Notes: generated by a model not told the origin, from the sequence alone. DNA of 64,000 bases from Microcaldota archaeon (GCA_021796225.1 JAJYOL010000005.1:1-64000), one strand, 5' to 3'. Numbered from the stretch's first letter, positions 27,113 through 37,380 are shown. Program-made: numbers and translations.

Positions 27113-28621
27113 ATGGCTGAACAAGAGAGTGCGGAAAAAAACGTTCTTGCTACGTATAGGCTGAATGCGAAGGGCCTGATTGCCGACGTAATCATACGCG
27201 ATAAAGGAGGCTTCGTAAACGAATACGAAGTCAGCATGCAGGGCATAGGAAACGCTACAAAGGTGCTGCTTACTTCACTTAGGCCGGAACTGCTTTCCAT
27301 CGTCCCCATAGATCCTTCAAGAGTCGACGATAAGGAATACGAAGCAGAACTCATACTCAAATATACTGACGCGTCCAATCTTGTAATAAACAAATATCTT
27401 CCCGGAACAACTGAAGCGGTAAGGAAGATGCTTGTAGCTTTTATAATAAACATGCTGCTGGGGCTTGGCGAACTTGAGGTGCCCCTGTCCGACGAAAATC
27501 TTGAAGAAGTTGCAATAAACGGATCGCGCGATATGCTGTGGGTATTCCACAGACAATACGGATGGTGCAAGACCAACATCGCACTGAAAGATGAAGAGGA
27601 AATATACGACTATTCGGAACAGATAGGAAGAAAGGTTGGCAGGCAGATATCAAACCTCAATCCCCTTATGGATGCGGAACTGCTTGACGGATCAAGAGTC
27701 AATGCCACACTGTACCCAATATCCCAGGCAGGAAACACGATAACGATAAGAAAATTCTCCAAAAACCCGTGGTCCATGGTAGCGCTGGTTGCAAACAAGA
27801 CCCTTTCGCTGGAAATGGCGGCTCTCACGTGGCTATGCGTGCAGAACGAAATCAGTCTGCTCATATCTGGGGGAACGGCAAGCGGGAAAACAAGCTTCCT
27901 CAACGCATTGGGAATATTCATGCCTGCAAACAGGAGGGTCATCTCCGTTGAAGAAACGAGGGAACTTACGCTCCCTGATTTCCTGCAGTGGCTGCCGATG
28001 CTTACGAGACAGCCCAACCCGGAAGGAAAGGGAGAAGTCACGCTTTACAACCTCATGATAAACGCGCTGAGACAAAGGCCGGACATACTGCTTGTAGGAG
28101 AAATAAGGACAAAGGAAGACGCACAGACGCTTTTCGAGGCAATACATACCGGTCACGCGGTTTACGGCACGCTTCATGCGGACAATGCAAGCAACACGAT
28201 AGTCAGAATGAGCAATCCCCCCATTAACATTTCAAAGCTGATACTCAATGCATTGGGAGGCATAGTTAATCTCTTCAGGCATAGACGACTCGGGGTGAGG
28301 AGGCTTCTCGAGTTCGGTGAAATGCTCGGCAGCGGGGACATATCCGTAATAGAGAGATGGGACATAAACAACGACTCGTTCGTGAAAATAGGCGACATGA
28401 CAAGGCTTGCCGATACGATAGGACTTTACAGCGGCTTTACCCGACAGGAGATATCACAGGATATAGTAGAAAAAGGAGAGATACTCAACTGGATGGTTAC
28501 GAACAAGGTATCGATGGTCGATGATGCAGGATACGTAGTTGCAAATTACTACAAGAATCCGTCAAAGATCCTTCAGGCTGTGAAAGACAACGCGGCCTTT
28601 TCCAAAAAAATGTTTGGCTAG
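27113..28621 (+). CDS. Type II/IV secretion (pilus assembly) ATPase
   Basis: 502 residues of the TadA/FlaI/GspE superfamily. An N-terminal domain (about 1-230) leads to Walker A GGTASGKTS (about 253-261), Asp box SVEETREL, Walker B LLVGEIR and the His box GHAVYGTLHADNAS. It drives assembly of pilin-like subunits through the membrane proteins encoded downstream. GTGA lies 6 nt before the ATG. The hexameric ATPase is cytosolic. Confidence 0.93.
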   Translation: MAEQESAEKNVLATYRLNAKGLIADVIIRDKGGFVNEYEVSMQGIGNATKVLLTSLRPELLSIVPIDPSRVDDKEYEAELILKYTDASNLVINKYLPGTTEAVRKMLVAFIINMLLGLGELEVPLSDENLEEVAINGSRDMLWVFHRQYGWCKTNIALKDEEEIYDYSEQIGRKVGRQISNLNPLMDAELLDGSRVNATLYPISQAGNTITIRKFSKNPWSMVALVANKTLSLEMAALTWLCVQNEISLLISGGTASGKTSFLNALGIFMPANRRVISVEETRELTLPDFLQWLPMLTRQPNPEGKGEVTLYNLMINALRQRPDILLVGEIRTKEDAQTLFEAIHTGHAVYGTLHADNASNTIVRMSNPPINISKLILNALGGIVNLFRHRRLGVRRLLEFGEMLGSGDISVIERWDINNDSFVKIGDMTRLADTIGLYSGFTRQEISQDIVEKGEILNWMVTNKVSMVDDAGYVVANYYKNPSKILQAVKDNAAFSKKMFG

Positions 28622-28630
28622 GTGTAATGT

Positions 28631-29533
28631 TTGGACGAACCCGACGCATATCAAAATGTAGTGAATGAAATAAGCGAATTGGATTCAGGGCAGGAACAGG
28701 CCAGGATAGTGACACTCAGCATGCAGGATATATTTGCAGAAGGAATACAGGTAAAAAAATACAGCTACGATGAAGCCGTAAATACGATAAACAATTTGTG
28801 GCAGTCCGCCCCTTCGGGAATGACGGAAGAGCAGAGATATTCGCAAAAACTTGCCGGGCCCATAAGGGTTGCGGACATAACGTGGATATCGAAAAGGATA
28901 GAGAAGGGAAGAAAGGGTGGCCCATTAGCCGCATTGAGAGCCGACTTGGACGCACGGGAAGCGAAGAAAGAAGCGGCGAAAAAAGCAGCAGAGGAAGAAA
29001 AGGCAAAACGCCGGGCTTTGAAAAAGAAACAAACAGAAAAGGTACAGGCACCGCAGATAGAGGAATTCAAACCGGAAGAACCGACACAGCCTGAACCTGT
29101 AAAACAAGCCGCCCCTCAACAAATACCGCAGGAACCCGCACCGCAGCAGCAAAACGTTGCTCCACAGGTGAAACAAAACGTATTTGAAAGCGATATCAAA
29201 AATGCGGCTGAAGAGATCAACAAGACGGCTCCGAAAGGAAACTGGTTCATGGACCAGATAACCTCGCACATAAGCTGGAAAAATGAACAGGATCTGGTGC
29301 TCTTGAACCTGTCTGTTCCGGAACAGATTGACGAACTCGAAAAGATAGGGCTGGGACTTGAGAATAATATATTTAATAAAGAGCAGATGAGGATCATAGT
29401 TGAGGAAGTAGTAAGCCTGAAAAGGAAGTTGATGAGAAACAGGGTCGCGGTGGGATCTCAGACGGAGTTGGAAGCGCTTCGGGACCAGAGATTGAATGCG
29501 GTTCTTGAAAAGTTGGGAAAATCGATGAGTTGA
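28631..29533 (+). CDS. Uncharacterised P/Q-rich protein of the Tad-like operon
   Basis: 300 residues; I do not recognise a family. Visible parts: an acidic N-terminal helical region (1-100), a Lys/Glu/Ala-rich coiled coil (about 100-140), a Pro/Gln-rich linker (about 140-185), and a C-terminal helical domain (about 190-300). No signal peptide or membrane segment, so it is cytosolic. The start is TTG, the only in-frame start near the end of the ATPase gene, with AGGTG upstream. The next gene product has a matching P/Q-rich segment, so the two may contact each other. Confidence 0.6.
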   Translation: MDEPDAYQNVVNEISELDSGQEQARIVTLSMQDIFAEGIQVKKYSYDEAVNTINNLWQSAPSGMTEEQRYSQKLAGPIRVADITWISKRIEKGRKGGPLAALRADLDAREAKKEAAKKAAEEEKAKRRALKKKQTEKVQAPQIEEFKPEEPTQPEPVKQAAPQQIPQEPAPQQQNVAPQVKQNVFESDIKNAAEEINKTAPKGNWFMDQITSHISWKNEQDLVLLNLSVPEQIDELEKIGLGLENNIFNKEQMRIIVEEVVSLKRKLMRNRVAVGSQTELEALRDQRLNAVLEKLGKSMS

Positions 29534-29542
29534 TTGGGAAGC

Positions 29543-30631
29543 ATGGATTCGAACGATAATAATATTGTAGGATTTACAAAACCTAAAAAGTTCCTTTTCT
29601 TTAAGATTAAATCCAAACCGATATACAAGAAAGCGGACACGACGGAGCAGTCCGTAACACCGCAGGCGCCGCCCCAATCGCAAATGCCGCCTACGATAGT
29701 TCAACCCCAACCACAAGATATCCCCGCAGAAATACCGCAATCCGCACCGCAGCAGCCGCAACAAAACAATAAGCAGACGATAACGAAATTCCAACTTTAC
29801 GTGGCCAAGGTGGTTGCAAAGCAGAAAGGACTGGAAATGATACTGCGTGACCAGGGAATCAAAGGCGGACCGGAAAAGTTCGTAAAGAGAATGTTATTCA
29901 GCGCGATAATCGTCGCCATAGTAATAGGCATAATAACTATGGTCCTGTTCGACAAGATACTGGCCATGAAGGTTGCGAATCCTGCACCAATAGCCGTACT
30001 GCTCGGTGCCGTAATAGCATTTGGAGGATACAATGCACTCTTTAGGCAGTTTCTGAGATTTCCATTCTCGAAGTCCAAATCCGAAGGGAAGGAGATAGAA
30101 AAAGGGATTCTCTTCGCTGCCAGGGATATGATAATAAGCCTTAGGTCAGGAGTACCGCTTTTCAACGCCATGACGGCAGTATCTTCGGGTTACGGGGTGG
30201 CGAGCAAGGAATTCGTCAAGATAATAAGCCTGATACAGCTCGGCATGCCCATGGACCAGGCAATGGAGGAGATAAGCAATTCAAGCAGTTCCAAGACATT
30301 TAAAAGAATAATGCTTCAGGCCAGCGTGAGCATAAAGGAAGGTGCCGATATCGTACAGGCATTGCAGGAAGTGGTTGACCAGGTAATGCAGGAAAGAGTC
30401 ATAGAATTGAGAAGATACGGACAGAGGCTCAATGCCCTTTCCATGTTCTACATGCTTTTCGGAATAATATTCCCGAGTATGGGAGTAGCAGTGCTCACTA
30501 TACTTACGACATTCGTAAACGTGTTTACGGTAACGACAAGCTTTCTTATATTCGTGCTCATATTCATAGCAATACTGCAATTCATATTCATCATGGTAAT
30601 GAAAAATTCAAGACCAATATTCAGCATGTAG
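29543..30631 (+). CDS. Type II secretion F-domain membrane protein (TadB-like)
   Basis: About 362 residues. A cytosolic P/Q-rich N-terminus (about 30-75) precedes two helices (about 115-165), a T2SSF domain (RDMIISLRSGVPLFNAM to VDQVMQERVIEL) and two C-terminal helices (FYMLFGIIFPSMGVAVL onward). This is one of two half-size membrane platform proteins, the TadB/TadC arrangement, rather than the single two-domain FlaJ of archaella. ATG 29543 is preferred over TTG 29534, which abuts the previous stop. Confidence 0.82.
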   Translation: MDSNDNNIVGFTKPKKFLFFKIKSKPIYKKADTTEQSVTPQAPPQSQMPPTIVQPQPQDIPAEIPQSAPQQPQQNNKQTITKFQLYVAKVVAKQKGLEMILRDQGIKGGPEKFVKRMLFSAIIVAIVIGIITMVLFDKILAMKVANPAPIAVLLGAVIAFGGYNALFRQFLRFPFSKSKSEGKEIEKGILFAARDMIISLRSGVPLFNAMTAVSSGYGVASKEFVKIISLIQLGMPMDQAMEEISNSSSSKTFKRIMLQASVSIKEGADIVQALQEVVDQVMQERVIELRRYGQRLNALSMFYMLFGIIFPSMGVAVLTILTTFVNVFTVTTSFLIFVLIFIAILQFIFIMVMKNSRPIFSM

Positions 30632-30640
30632 TGAAGGTTT

Positions 30641-31633
30641 ATGGCAATAACATTCGAGAGGCTCGTATCAAGAAGCGTCGTTACTTACGTCTCCGAAGAG
30701 TTGGACCTTGCAGGCAGCAAGCTTTCGGTAAACAGATTCTTCAAGATAGCCATTTTGGGGTTCTTTGCCATTTTCATTGCGGTTCCGTTCATAATGGTGT
30801 TCTACGCCAAATTCTCTGAGATTCTTTCTGTGTTCTTCGGATTCATCGGAGGGGTATTCTTTGAAATACTGCTTTACATACTTCTCGAATTCCAAATCGA
30901 AAAGAGAAAGACGTTTGTGGAGAACATACTTCCGGATTATCTACAGCTCGTTGCCGCAAACATAAGAAGCGGCATATCGTTAGATAGGGCCATGCTGCTT
31001 GCGAGCAAACCCGAATTCGGATATTTCAAAACCGACATTGAAATCATGAACAAGCAGCTGTATTCAGGAGAAACGATGCAGAACGCATTGAACAACCTGT
31101 CAAAGAAATACAGGTCGACGGTATTGCAGCACAGCATAAGGCTTATATTGGAAGCCGTCAGATACGGAGGCGCGCTTACAGATTTGCTCAATCAGATAGC
31201 GAAGGATACGCGCTCGCAACAGACAATACAGAAAGAAATATCCGGACAGCTTTTCATGTATACGATATTCATAGCATTTGCCGCATTGATGGCCGCTCCG
31301 GCACTTTACGGACTTACCTTCCAAATGATAACTATAACTGACAAGGTATGGGCAGGCATACTTGCCCAAAATCCCGGCGGGCTTCCTACGGCAGGATTGT
31401 CATTCCTCAAGCCAAGTCCTCCGCAGATAACCCCGGGCATGTATTATGATTTCTCAATAGTTGCAATAATAATAATCACTGGATTCGGTGCATTCACCAT
31501 ATCGACGATTTCCAGCGGTGCGCCATTGAAAGGAATACGGTACGCGCCGTTATTCGTCATTGTGGGCATAGTGATATTCTTCATGGTATCCGCAATAATA
31601 GGAGTACTGTTCTCAAGCATAGGATCTGTCTGA
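30641..31633 (+). CDS. Type II secretion F-domain membrane protein (TadC-like)
   Basis: 330 residues. Two helices (about 30-85), then the F domain (LPDYLQLVAANIRSGISLDRAM to GGALTDLLNQIAKDTRSQQ), then three more helices in the C-terminal third. With the preceding protein it should form the inner-membrane platform that the ATPase drives. It starts 10 nt after the TadB-like gene, behind a GTGAAGG ribosome site. Confidence 0.85.
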   Translation: MAITFERLVSRSVVTYVSEELDLAGSKLSVNRFFKIAILGFFAIFIAVPFIMVFYAKFSEILSVFFGFIGGVFFEILLYILLEFQIEKRKTFVENILPDYLQLVAANIRSGISLDRAMLLASKPEFGYFKTDIEIMNKQLYSGETMQNALNNLSKKYRSTVLQHSIRLILEAVRYGGALTDLLNQIAKDTRSQQTIQKEISGQLFMYTIFIAFAALMAAPALYGLTFQMITITDKVWAGILAQNPGGLPTAGLSFLKPSPPQITPGMYYDFSIVAIIIITGFGAFTISTISSGAPLKGIRYAPLFVIVGIVIFFMVSAIIGVLFSSIGSV

Positions 31634-31678
31634 TTATTGCCTGAAGGAGTGTAAGAGACTTGATGTTTGGTGATCACA

Positions 31679-32047
31679 ATGGAAAACGGGGATAAGCTTG
31701 TCGTGGTAACGACAAATTACGTGCCTGGTTACAAGGTGACGAAGGTCATAGGAGTTTCCTATGGTATAGTTGTCAGAAGCAGAGGAATAGGGGGCAACAT
31801 ACTCGCAGGGCTTAAATCACTGGTAGGTGGAGAGATTGGCGCTTACACGAAAATGCTTTCAGAAGCACGGCAACACGCGGTACAGCGACTTGAAAATGAC
31901 GCAGAGGGTAGGGGAGCCAATGCAATAATAGGAATGAACTTCGACTCTTCGGAAATAGGACAGATGATGACTGAGATAGTGGCTTACGGAACTGCCGTGA
32001 GAATAGAGAAAGAAGATAAATCGGCCGAGCCTGTATCACTGAGATAG
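31679..32047 (+). CDS. YbjQ/UPF0145-family protein
   Basis: About 122 residues with the family motifs VTTNYVPGYKV, GGEIGAYTKMLSEAR and GANAIIGMNFDSSEIG; members form pentameric rings of unknown function. I use ATG 31679, which follows GGTGAT by 4 nt; an in-frame TTG lies at 31667. It ends the pilus operon, 30 nt from the convergent LamG gene. Confidence 0.85.
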   Translation: MENGDKLVVVTTNYVPGYKVTKVIGVSYGIVVRSRGIGGNILAGLKSLVGGEIGAYTKMLSEARQHAVQRLENDAEGRGANAIIGMNFDSSEIGQMMTEIVAYGTAVRIEKEDKSAEPVSLR

Positions 32048-32077
32048 ACAGCGGGTCTAAAGGCAGAAACAACAGAG

Positions 32078-34729
32078 TCATGGAAAACCTATAGACTGCT
32101 GTTCATTCTGAATTTCAGTGTATAGGGAACTGAGATTAGAAGTCGTACTTCCAGAAAGGAACGGATAGGTCACGTTATAGGCAACACCATTATTATTATT
32201 TCCGCTATAATCATTGGCGTTGCCATTCAATGGCCACCAGCCAACAAGATTTTGTGACTGTACCGGTTTACCAGCTATCCCTTCTTCAAATAGCTTATGT
32301 AAAGTTGTTTCCGATAATGAAGCATTATACAATTGCACGTTTGTTATATTCCCAGGAAATATAGATCCATCGCATTGGGAGGTCTGAGTTCCTATAACAA
32401 CTAATGCATTATTTGTGTACTTATTCGCATTCGTAACGTTGGAACTATAATTGTCTAATTGGAAATAGTAATTAGGAGGATTTACACTTACTGCCACAAA
32501 ATGCCAATAGTCAAGGGACATAAGAGGTATGGAAGATTCCCACGTGTCTGCAGATGTGCAACGGTGGAGACCGATTTGATTTGAGATTGTGCTAACTCCA
32601 GACCTAAAAAATTCCAATGCTTGATAAGAACCAAACCCAAAAAAAGGCATATTTGACGGCGAGTCCTTAGGCACATATACCCACATTGCAGCAGTGTAAG
32701 TAGTATTTGTACCTGCAATTTGTGGGACATTGGCAATTATTCGTGCATTGCTACTATATGATGTGGTTGCAGCGGTTCCGAGAATTTGTGCCACGTTGGT
32801 TCCCTGCCCACCAACTTCAATGGGAAGTGAATCTAATGTCACGTGGGGTAGTAGGGTATTTGCGCAGTACTGGTAGTTGGTACATGACATTATCCCGGGA
32901 ATTGAAAATGCCATGGTGTTTGAAGTTTGAGTTCCGAATATGCTGTCTTCGGAATAGTTCCCGGGACGTGAATAGTTGATGTTGTGTGTAATGCTTGATG
33001 AGTTGGTACCTGAATAGTCGTTCGCATTTCCATTGAGAGGCCACCAACCGAAAAGATTTGGCGTATCTATGGGCAAGCCAAATACCCCTCTCTTGTATAT
33101 GGTTTCCACCTGCGTTCCGTTAAGAGACCCGTTATAGAGCTGTACGTTTGCCATGCTGCCGTTAAAAAATCGCGTGGTAAAGCCGCTTTGCATCCCGAAT
33201 ACCCAGTAATCAGAAGCAGACGTAACGGCATTTGTAGTTGATGGTATGAGTTGCCGTTCTCCGTTAAAATAGATAGTAGCATAAGTCGAATTCAGTGAAT
33301 ATCCTACAAAACTCCATTGGTGAAGAGGTGCAATAAAGTTGCTGGCCATGTTTGTTGTACGATTCCATAACAACAGGTGACCCGTTGTTGAGAGTGCGAA
33401 TTGGTATTGTGCGTTATAATAGCCTCCGCCGTCGAATTCGGTTATGACTTCAAAGTTGCTTGTTCCGTAGTTAATCGGATATATCCACTGTAGTACGGTA
33501 AGAGGATAGGCGAAATTACCTTTTCCCGTGATGTTGCTGTTGTTTCCATTGAAATTCGCAACTTCATGATTTGTGTTCAAAAAGGTAAACATGCCGTCGG
33601 GGGACGAATTGTACGTAGATCCTGAAGAGTATTGGTTGTATGACGGAGTGAATGGAGATGCAAAATAATACCCATTCATTATTTCGGATTGCAGGTTTGT
33701 TTCATTCATTGCTGCAAGGCGTGGTCCGTATAAAAGAATATTCTGGCCCGTCATAAAATGACTCAGATAACCGGATGTGCTTGCGTACTCGAGAAACGGT
33801 ATGTTTGGGATGTTTATCATGTTATAAGTCATTAAGCCCCCGAATTGTTCCGCTATGTCACATGTGGAATTGGTTATCTTAGTAGCATTCTGCGTAATAA
33901 GTATTATCGATTTATTTACCGGCGAGGAGTCAAGCTGTGAAGGCACATAGTTGGAAAGAGGCAGTGCACCCGATGAGCATGTAACGCCGGAAGGGACGGT
34001 AATGACCGTCCCATATATTATACCGGTGGAGTTTCCCGCAGTAGCTGTCCCATACATGGATATCGCAGGCTTCAATGGTTCAAATTGGATTGACTTCAGT
34101 TGTCCTTGTGACGCGTAGAGAATATCCTGCGTGCCGTTAAGAGGTATTGATACGTTTATCGGTAAATGGTAAAAATAGATTTCTCCTGTCGCATTTATCT
34201 TTACATTGTATGTTACGGAAATGTTTAATGAGGAGTGTGAATCAGAACTTATCTTAAGCCCTGTTTGGTTTATCGTAACTACACGGAAAGTTGAATTTGA
34301 TATTTTTGCAAGGGCATCATCATATGAGGCAAGGGTCATGTTGCCCATTGCGGAAGTGAAAAAAGTATTTTGTGATGGTGTGAGACCTACCCCCGATATC
34401 GTACCGTTGGCTATCAATCCGCTCATGTACGCACTCAGATTTGATATGAACACGCCTTTGCGCATCGACGGTGACAGTTCGAACGATGAAAGGGTAGATA
34501 GGGACCGTTCGGAGCTCATGAATAGGAACGTTGTTAATTCCGGACTAAGCATGTTTCCGTAATTCAGGCTTGTACTGGAAATTGCGACTTTCTGACCGAT
34601 GTTTTGATAGTTTACTTCTTCGACTACGAATATCATCAGTATAGACAGCATAAGAATAAACAGTATCAGAACTATCAGTGTCATGAACTGCGCTCTGGAA
34701 TTGTTTAGTAGCAGTTTTTTCACTTCCAT
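32078..34729 (-). CDS. Large double-LamG protein with pilin-like N-terminal helix
   Basis: 883 residues. An N-terminal helix follows RAQFMTLIVLILFILMLSIL (about 12-35), like a minor pilin. About 340 residues of Ser/Thr/Asn-rich beta sequence with many N-glycosylation sequons follow, then two LamG regions (about 370-560 and 610-850). Both junctions carry the GWWPLNGNANDYSG motif, the second near the C-terminus. It starts 10 nt inside the end of the preceding gene. Surface location and pilus association are inferred from the N-terminus and operon. Confidence 0.72.
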   Translation of the reverse strand: MEVKKLLLNNSRAQFMTLIVLILFILMLSILMIFVVEEVNYQNIGQKVAISSTSLNYGNMLSPELTTFLFMSSERSLSTLSSFELSPSMRKGVFISNLSAYMSGLIANGTISGVGLTPSQNTFFTSAMGNMTLASYDDALAKISNSTFRVVTINQTGLKISSDSHSSLNISVTYNVKINATGEIYFYHLPINVSIPLNGTQDILYASQGQLKSIQFEPLKPAISMYGTATAGNSTGIIYGTVITVPSGVTCSSGALPLSNYVPSQLDSSPVNKSIILITQNATKITNSTCDIAEQFGGLMTYNMINIPNIPFLEYASTSGYLSHFMTGQNILLYGPRLAAMNETNLQSEIMNGYYFASPFTPSYNQYSSGSTYNSSPDGMFTFLNTNHEVANFNGNNSNITGKGNFAYPLTVLQWIYPINYGTSNFEVITEFDGGGYYNAQYQFALSTTGHLLLWNRTTNMASNFIAPLHQWSFVGYSLNSTYATIYFNGERQLIPSTTNAVTSASDYWVFGMQSGFTTRFFNGSMANVQLYNGSLNGTQVETIYKRGVFGLPIDTPNLFGWWPLNGNANDYSGTNSSSITHNINYSRPGNYSEDSIFGTQTSNTMAFSIPGIMSCTNYQYCANTLLPHVTLDSLPIEVGGQGTNVAQILGTAATTSYSSNARIIANVPQIAGTNTTYTAAMWVYVPKDSPSNMPFFGFGSYQALEFFRSGVSTISNQIGLHRCTSADTWESSIPLMSLDYWHFVAVSVNPPNYYFQLDNYSSNVTNANKYTNNALVVIGTQTSQCDGSIFPGNITNVQLYNASLSETTLHKLFEEGIAGKPVQSQNLVGWWPLNGNANDYSGNNNNGVAYNVTYPFLSGSTTSNLSSLYTEIQNEQQSIGFP

Positions 34730-36849
34730 GAATACAACCCTATTTGATAGGTATTTTCAGCGTCTGAACTCTGATTCAGTGCGGGAACCATGGATGCAGA
34801 TTTTGATACCTCGAACGACCCTGTCATACCTGGCGGCGTGTAATTCTCCCGTGAATATGTGACATTGAACGGATACGCTGCATTTGACAGCGGTCCGAAA
34901 TCATTGAAACTCCCGTCGAGTGGATACCATGATAGCAGATTTATGTGAGATAGAGGTGCGCCCTGTATGCCACTTTTGTAAAGAGCCTCCGCCTGATGTG
35001 ACGTTAAAAGGTAATTGTATATTTGCAGATTTGCAATTGTGCCATTGTAAGCATAGGTGCTATTGCTGAATGTCAGATTGTTTATCCCTTGTATGCTCTC
35101 TCCAGATATGACGCCCGAATTTATGTTGGTTCCGTTAAGATATACATCATAAACCACGTTGGATCCGAAATTGCTTGCAGTGACGATAACGGACTGCCAT
35201 CTGTTCGTCTGTATGGTATTTGAAAGGTCTATTGTATTTGCGGTTCCGGGATTTAATATTAATGAATTATTGGTGGAAAATCCTATGCGCCATGTTCCTC
35301 CAGGATTGCTGTCTATTGGAAACTGTGTTTTTCCCGTACTTCCTTTAGGATACAGCCATACGCTCATTGTAAGACCGCCCTGAGGAATAAAATTGCCTCC
35401 GGTTACCGCATAACTGTTTTTCCCATTGAAATTTGCCAGGCGCATGGAGGGCAATGCATATCCATCATAGAACAGGCTGTAATTGGACATCGGAGCAACG
35501 CTGTTGATAAGATAATCTCCGCAGCTTCCATCTCCGAAAAGGAACAGAGACGTAGCTGAAGAGAGTAACGATTCCGATGGATTCACGTTGCAAGCGCCGT
35601 ATGCGAGTATCGTATTACCTGCTGACACGTAAAGCCTTCCGTATGCAAGCGTCATGTTGGGGTATATGTTTGGATACGGAATGCGCGTGTACCATTGCAT
35701 TGCCCCGTTTGACATGCTTTGCGCTTCGATATATCCGTTCGACCATAATGTGTATATTTCACTGCCCCCTATGACAGGACTTGATGATGCCATTGCAGTT
35801 CCAAATAATGAAGATGCATTTGAATACCATAATACGCTTTTTATTGATGTCAAAACGGATACCCCTTTAGTGCCTTGATATACAGCATACGGCGATGCGT
35901 ACGCCACACCAGTAATGCCAGATGGAGAAGCGTAACTGTAAAATAACGTATTATTGATGTTGGTTTGGTTTGCAACGATGCCGTCACCGTACAAAAGCAG
36001 CTGCCCCATCGCTGCGATTTTTGATACGGCAGCTGATAATGGAGAAGCCCATATCTCAACCTGTTGTGACAGATGTTCGAGATTGGTAAATAAGTAGATA
36101 TTTCTGCCGGAACCCGATACTGCAATCGATCCGTCGGCAATCGCTATTGATGTTGGATATCCGCTGGAAAGCTGCACGGACGACATCACGGTTCCGTTGT
36201 CCGGATTCATCGTGTAAACATAGCCGTTGGCAGCCCCGAGTATGAGTTCCCCGTTGTACAGTTTCAATGCCGCGGAAGGAGATGTCGATGAAAGGGCATT
36301 TGTCGTCCAAATCGTGCTCCCGTTATACGCATTGACAGCAGTGACGTTTGGTGAATCCCATATTATCACCTTGCCGGCATAGATTACGGGAGTGCCTTCG
36401 ATATTATACGCTTCGCTCTGCGACCATAGCGACCTTCCGGAAGCGTTCATTGAAAATAATTTTGACCCTGCACCGAAGAATATGTCACCGTAATCCGCGG
36501 ATATCCCCGTAGTTACTACAGAATTTACCGGGATTATTTCAGATAGCATGGATTTGTACGGACCATACTGATTATAACCGGAATTCCCCGAATCGGATTG
36601 GAACTGTGTCCATGTCTCCCCGGAACCGTTGTATTGCGACAGTATGTCGTATGTCGTGCCGATGGTACTCGTATTTGCTAATGAAGACATGTTGGCCTCT
36701 GACAATGCTATCAGAACCTGTCCGGAATTTTCCGAACTTATTATGTAAGGCATTGGCGAATAAGGGTGAAAGAAAAGGAGGATGGACACGCCTATCGAAG
36801 CTATGACTATTGCGAACAGGGCATCAAGCGTAAATGTTATTGCCTTCAT
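34720..36849 (-). CDS. Pilin-like surface protein with beta-propeller and LamG domains
   Basis: 709 residues. N-terminal hydrophobic helix TLDALFAIVIASIGVSILLF, then a PQQ-type beta-propeller (about 90-420) with repeats such as LFSMNASGRSLWSQ and VTAVNAYNGSTIW, then one LamG domain (about 450-640). The LamG-start motif (SWYPLDGSFNDFG) follows it near residue 635. Propeller plus lectin-like domain on a pilin stem suggests a tip adhesin. It abuts the preceding gene with no gap. Confidence 0.7.
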   Translation of the reverse strand: MKAITFTLDALFAIVIASIGVSILLFFHPYSPMPYIISSENSGQVLIALSEANMSSLANTSTIGTTYDILSQYNGSGETWTQFQSDSGNSGYNQYGPYKSMLSEIIPVNSVVTTGISADYGDIFFGAGSKLFSMNASGRSLWSQSEAYNIEGTPVIYAGKVIIWDSPNVTAVNAYNGSTIWTTNALSSTSPSAALKLYNGELILGAANGYVYTMNPDNGTVMSSVQLSSGYPTSIAIADGSIAVSGSGRNIYLFTNLEHLSQQVEIWASPLSAAVSKIAAMGQLLLYGDGIVANQTNINNTLFYSYASPSGITGVAYASPYAVYQGTKGVSVLTSIKSVLWYSNASSLFGTAMASSSPVIGGSEIYTLWSNGYIEAQSMSNGAMQWYTRIPYPNIYPNMTLAYGRLYVSAGNTILAYGACNVNPSESLLSSATSLFLFGDGSCGDYLINSVAPMSNYSLFYDGYALPSMRLANFNGKNSYAVTGGNFIPQGGLTMSVWLYPKGSTGKTQFPIDSNPGGTWRIGFSTNNSLILNPGTANTIDLSNTIQTNRWQSVIVTASNFGSNVVYDVYLNGTNINSGVISGESIQGINNLTFSNSTYAYNGTIANLQIYNYLLTSHQAEALYKSGIQGAPLSHINLLSWYPLDGSFNDFGPLSNAAYPFNVTYSRENYTPPGMTGSFEVSKSASMVPALNQSSDAENTYQIGLYSWK

Positions 36850-37380
36850 TTATTCAACACCGAACGTCGTATTTGTCCATAAAATTATTTGCATCGTTGC
36901 TGGGGATCCTCCGACTATCACAGGGACAGTTGCCACTTGATCAGACATGGAGTGTCTGCCATTGGGATTAAGCCCCATGCTGAAGTTGAACTGTGAATTG
37001 GATATTGTTATGTAGTAATCGTAACCGACACCCAATGCTTGTTTAGTGGATTGATAATTATAATTGGACATTGCCATCAGAGAAAATATTTTGGTTGTTG
37101 ACATATTTAGGGGATTTCCGGTAGAAAGGCCCACGGTCATGTTGTCCCATGTTGTAATATTTGACGGGTTGATGATGTTGTTCCAATTGCTCGGTGCGCC
37201 TTGACCCAATAATTTTGCCTCGACCCCTTGAAGTTGCCCCATTATGCTCTCCACCCCATACCCGTTCGTTATCGCAAACTGATTGCTTACGTTATACCAT
37301 ACGAAGGTCATTATTATTATCGCGGTACCGAATATCACGGAAGCGAAGATAGCATCAAGGGACCAAAATTGCAATTTCAT
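36850..37380 (-). CDS. Pilin-like protein
   Basis: About 176 residues. A hydrophobic N-terminal helix begins LQFWSLDAIFASVIFGTAII, close to the SLDA/TLDALFA start of the next gene product, and is followed by a small beta-rich head. I use ATG 37380, which overlaps the previous stop as ATGA; TTG 37389 is the longer alternative. No known Pfam family is recognisable by eye. Confidence 0.6.
   Translation of the reverse strand: MKLQFWSLDAIFASVIFGTAIIIMTFVWYNVSNQFAITNGYGVESIMGQLQGVEAKLLGQGAPSNWNNIINPSNITTWDNMTVGLSTGNPLNMSTTKIFSLMAMSNYNYQSTKQALGVGYDYYITISNSQFNFSMGLNPNGRHSMSDQVATVPVIVGGSPATMQIILWTNTTFGVE

Noticed and set aside
28925-29794. A 289-codon antisense frame across the P/Q-rich and TadB-like genes.
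   Set aside because: It mirrors low-complexity Pro/Gln and Lys/Glu codons of the plus-strand genes, spans two real genes, and matches no family.
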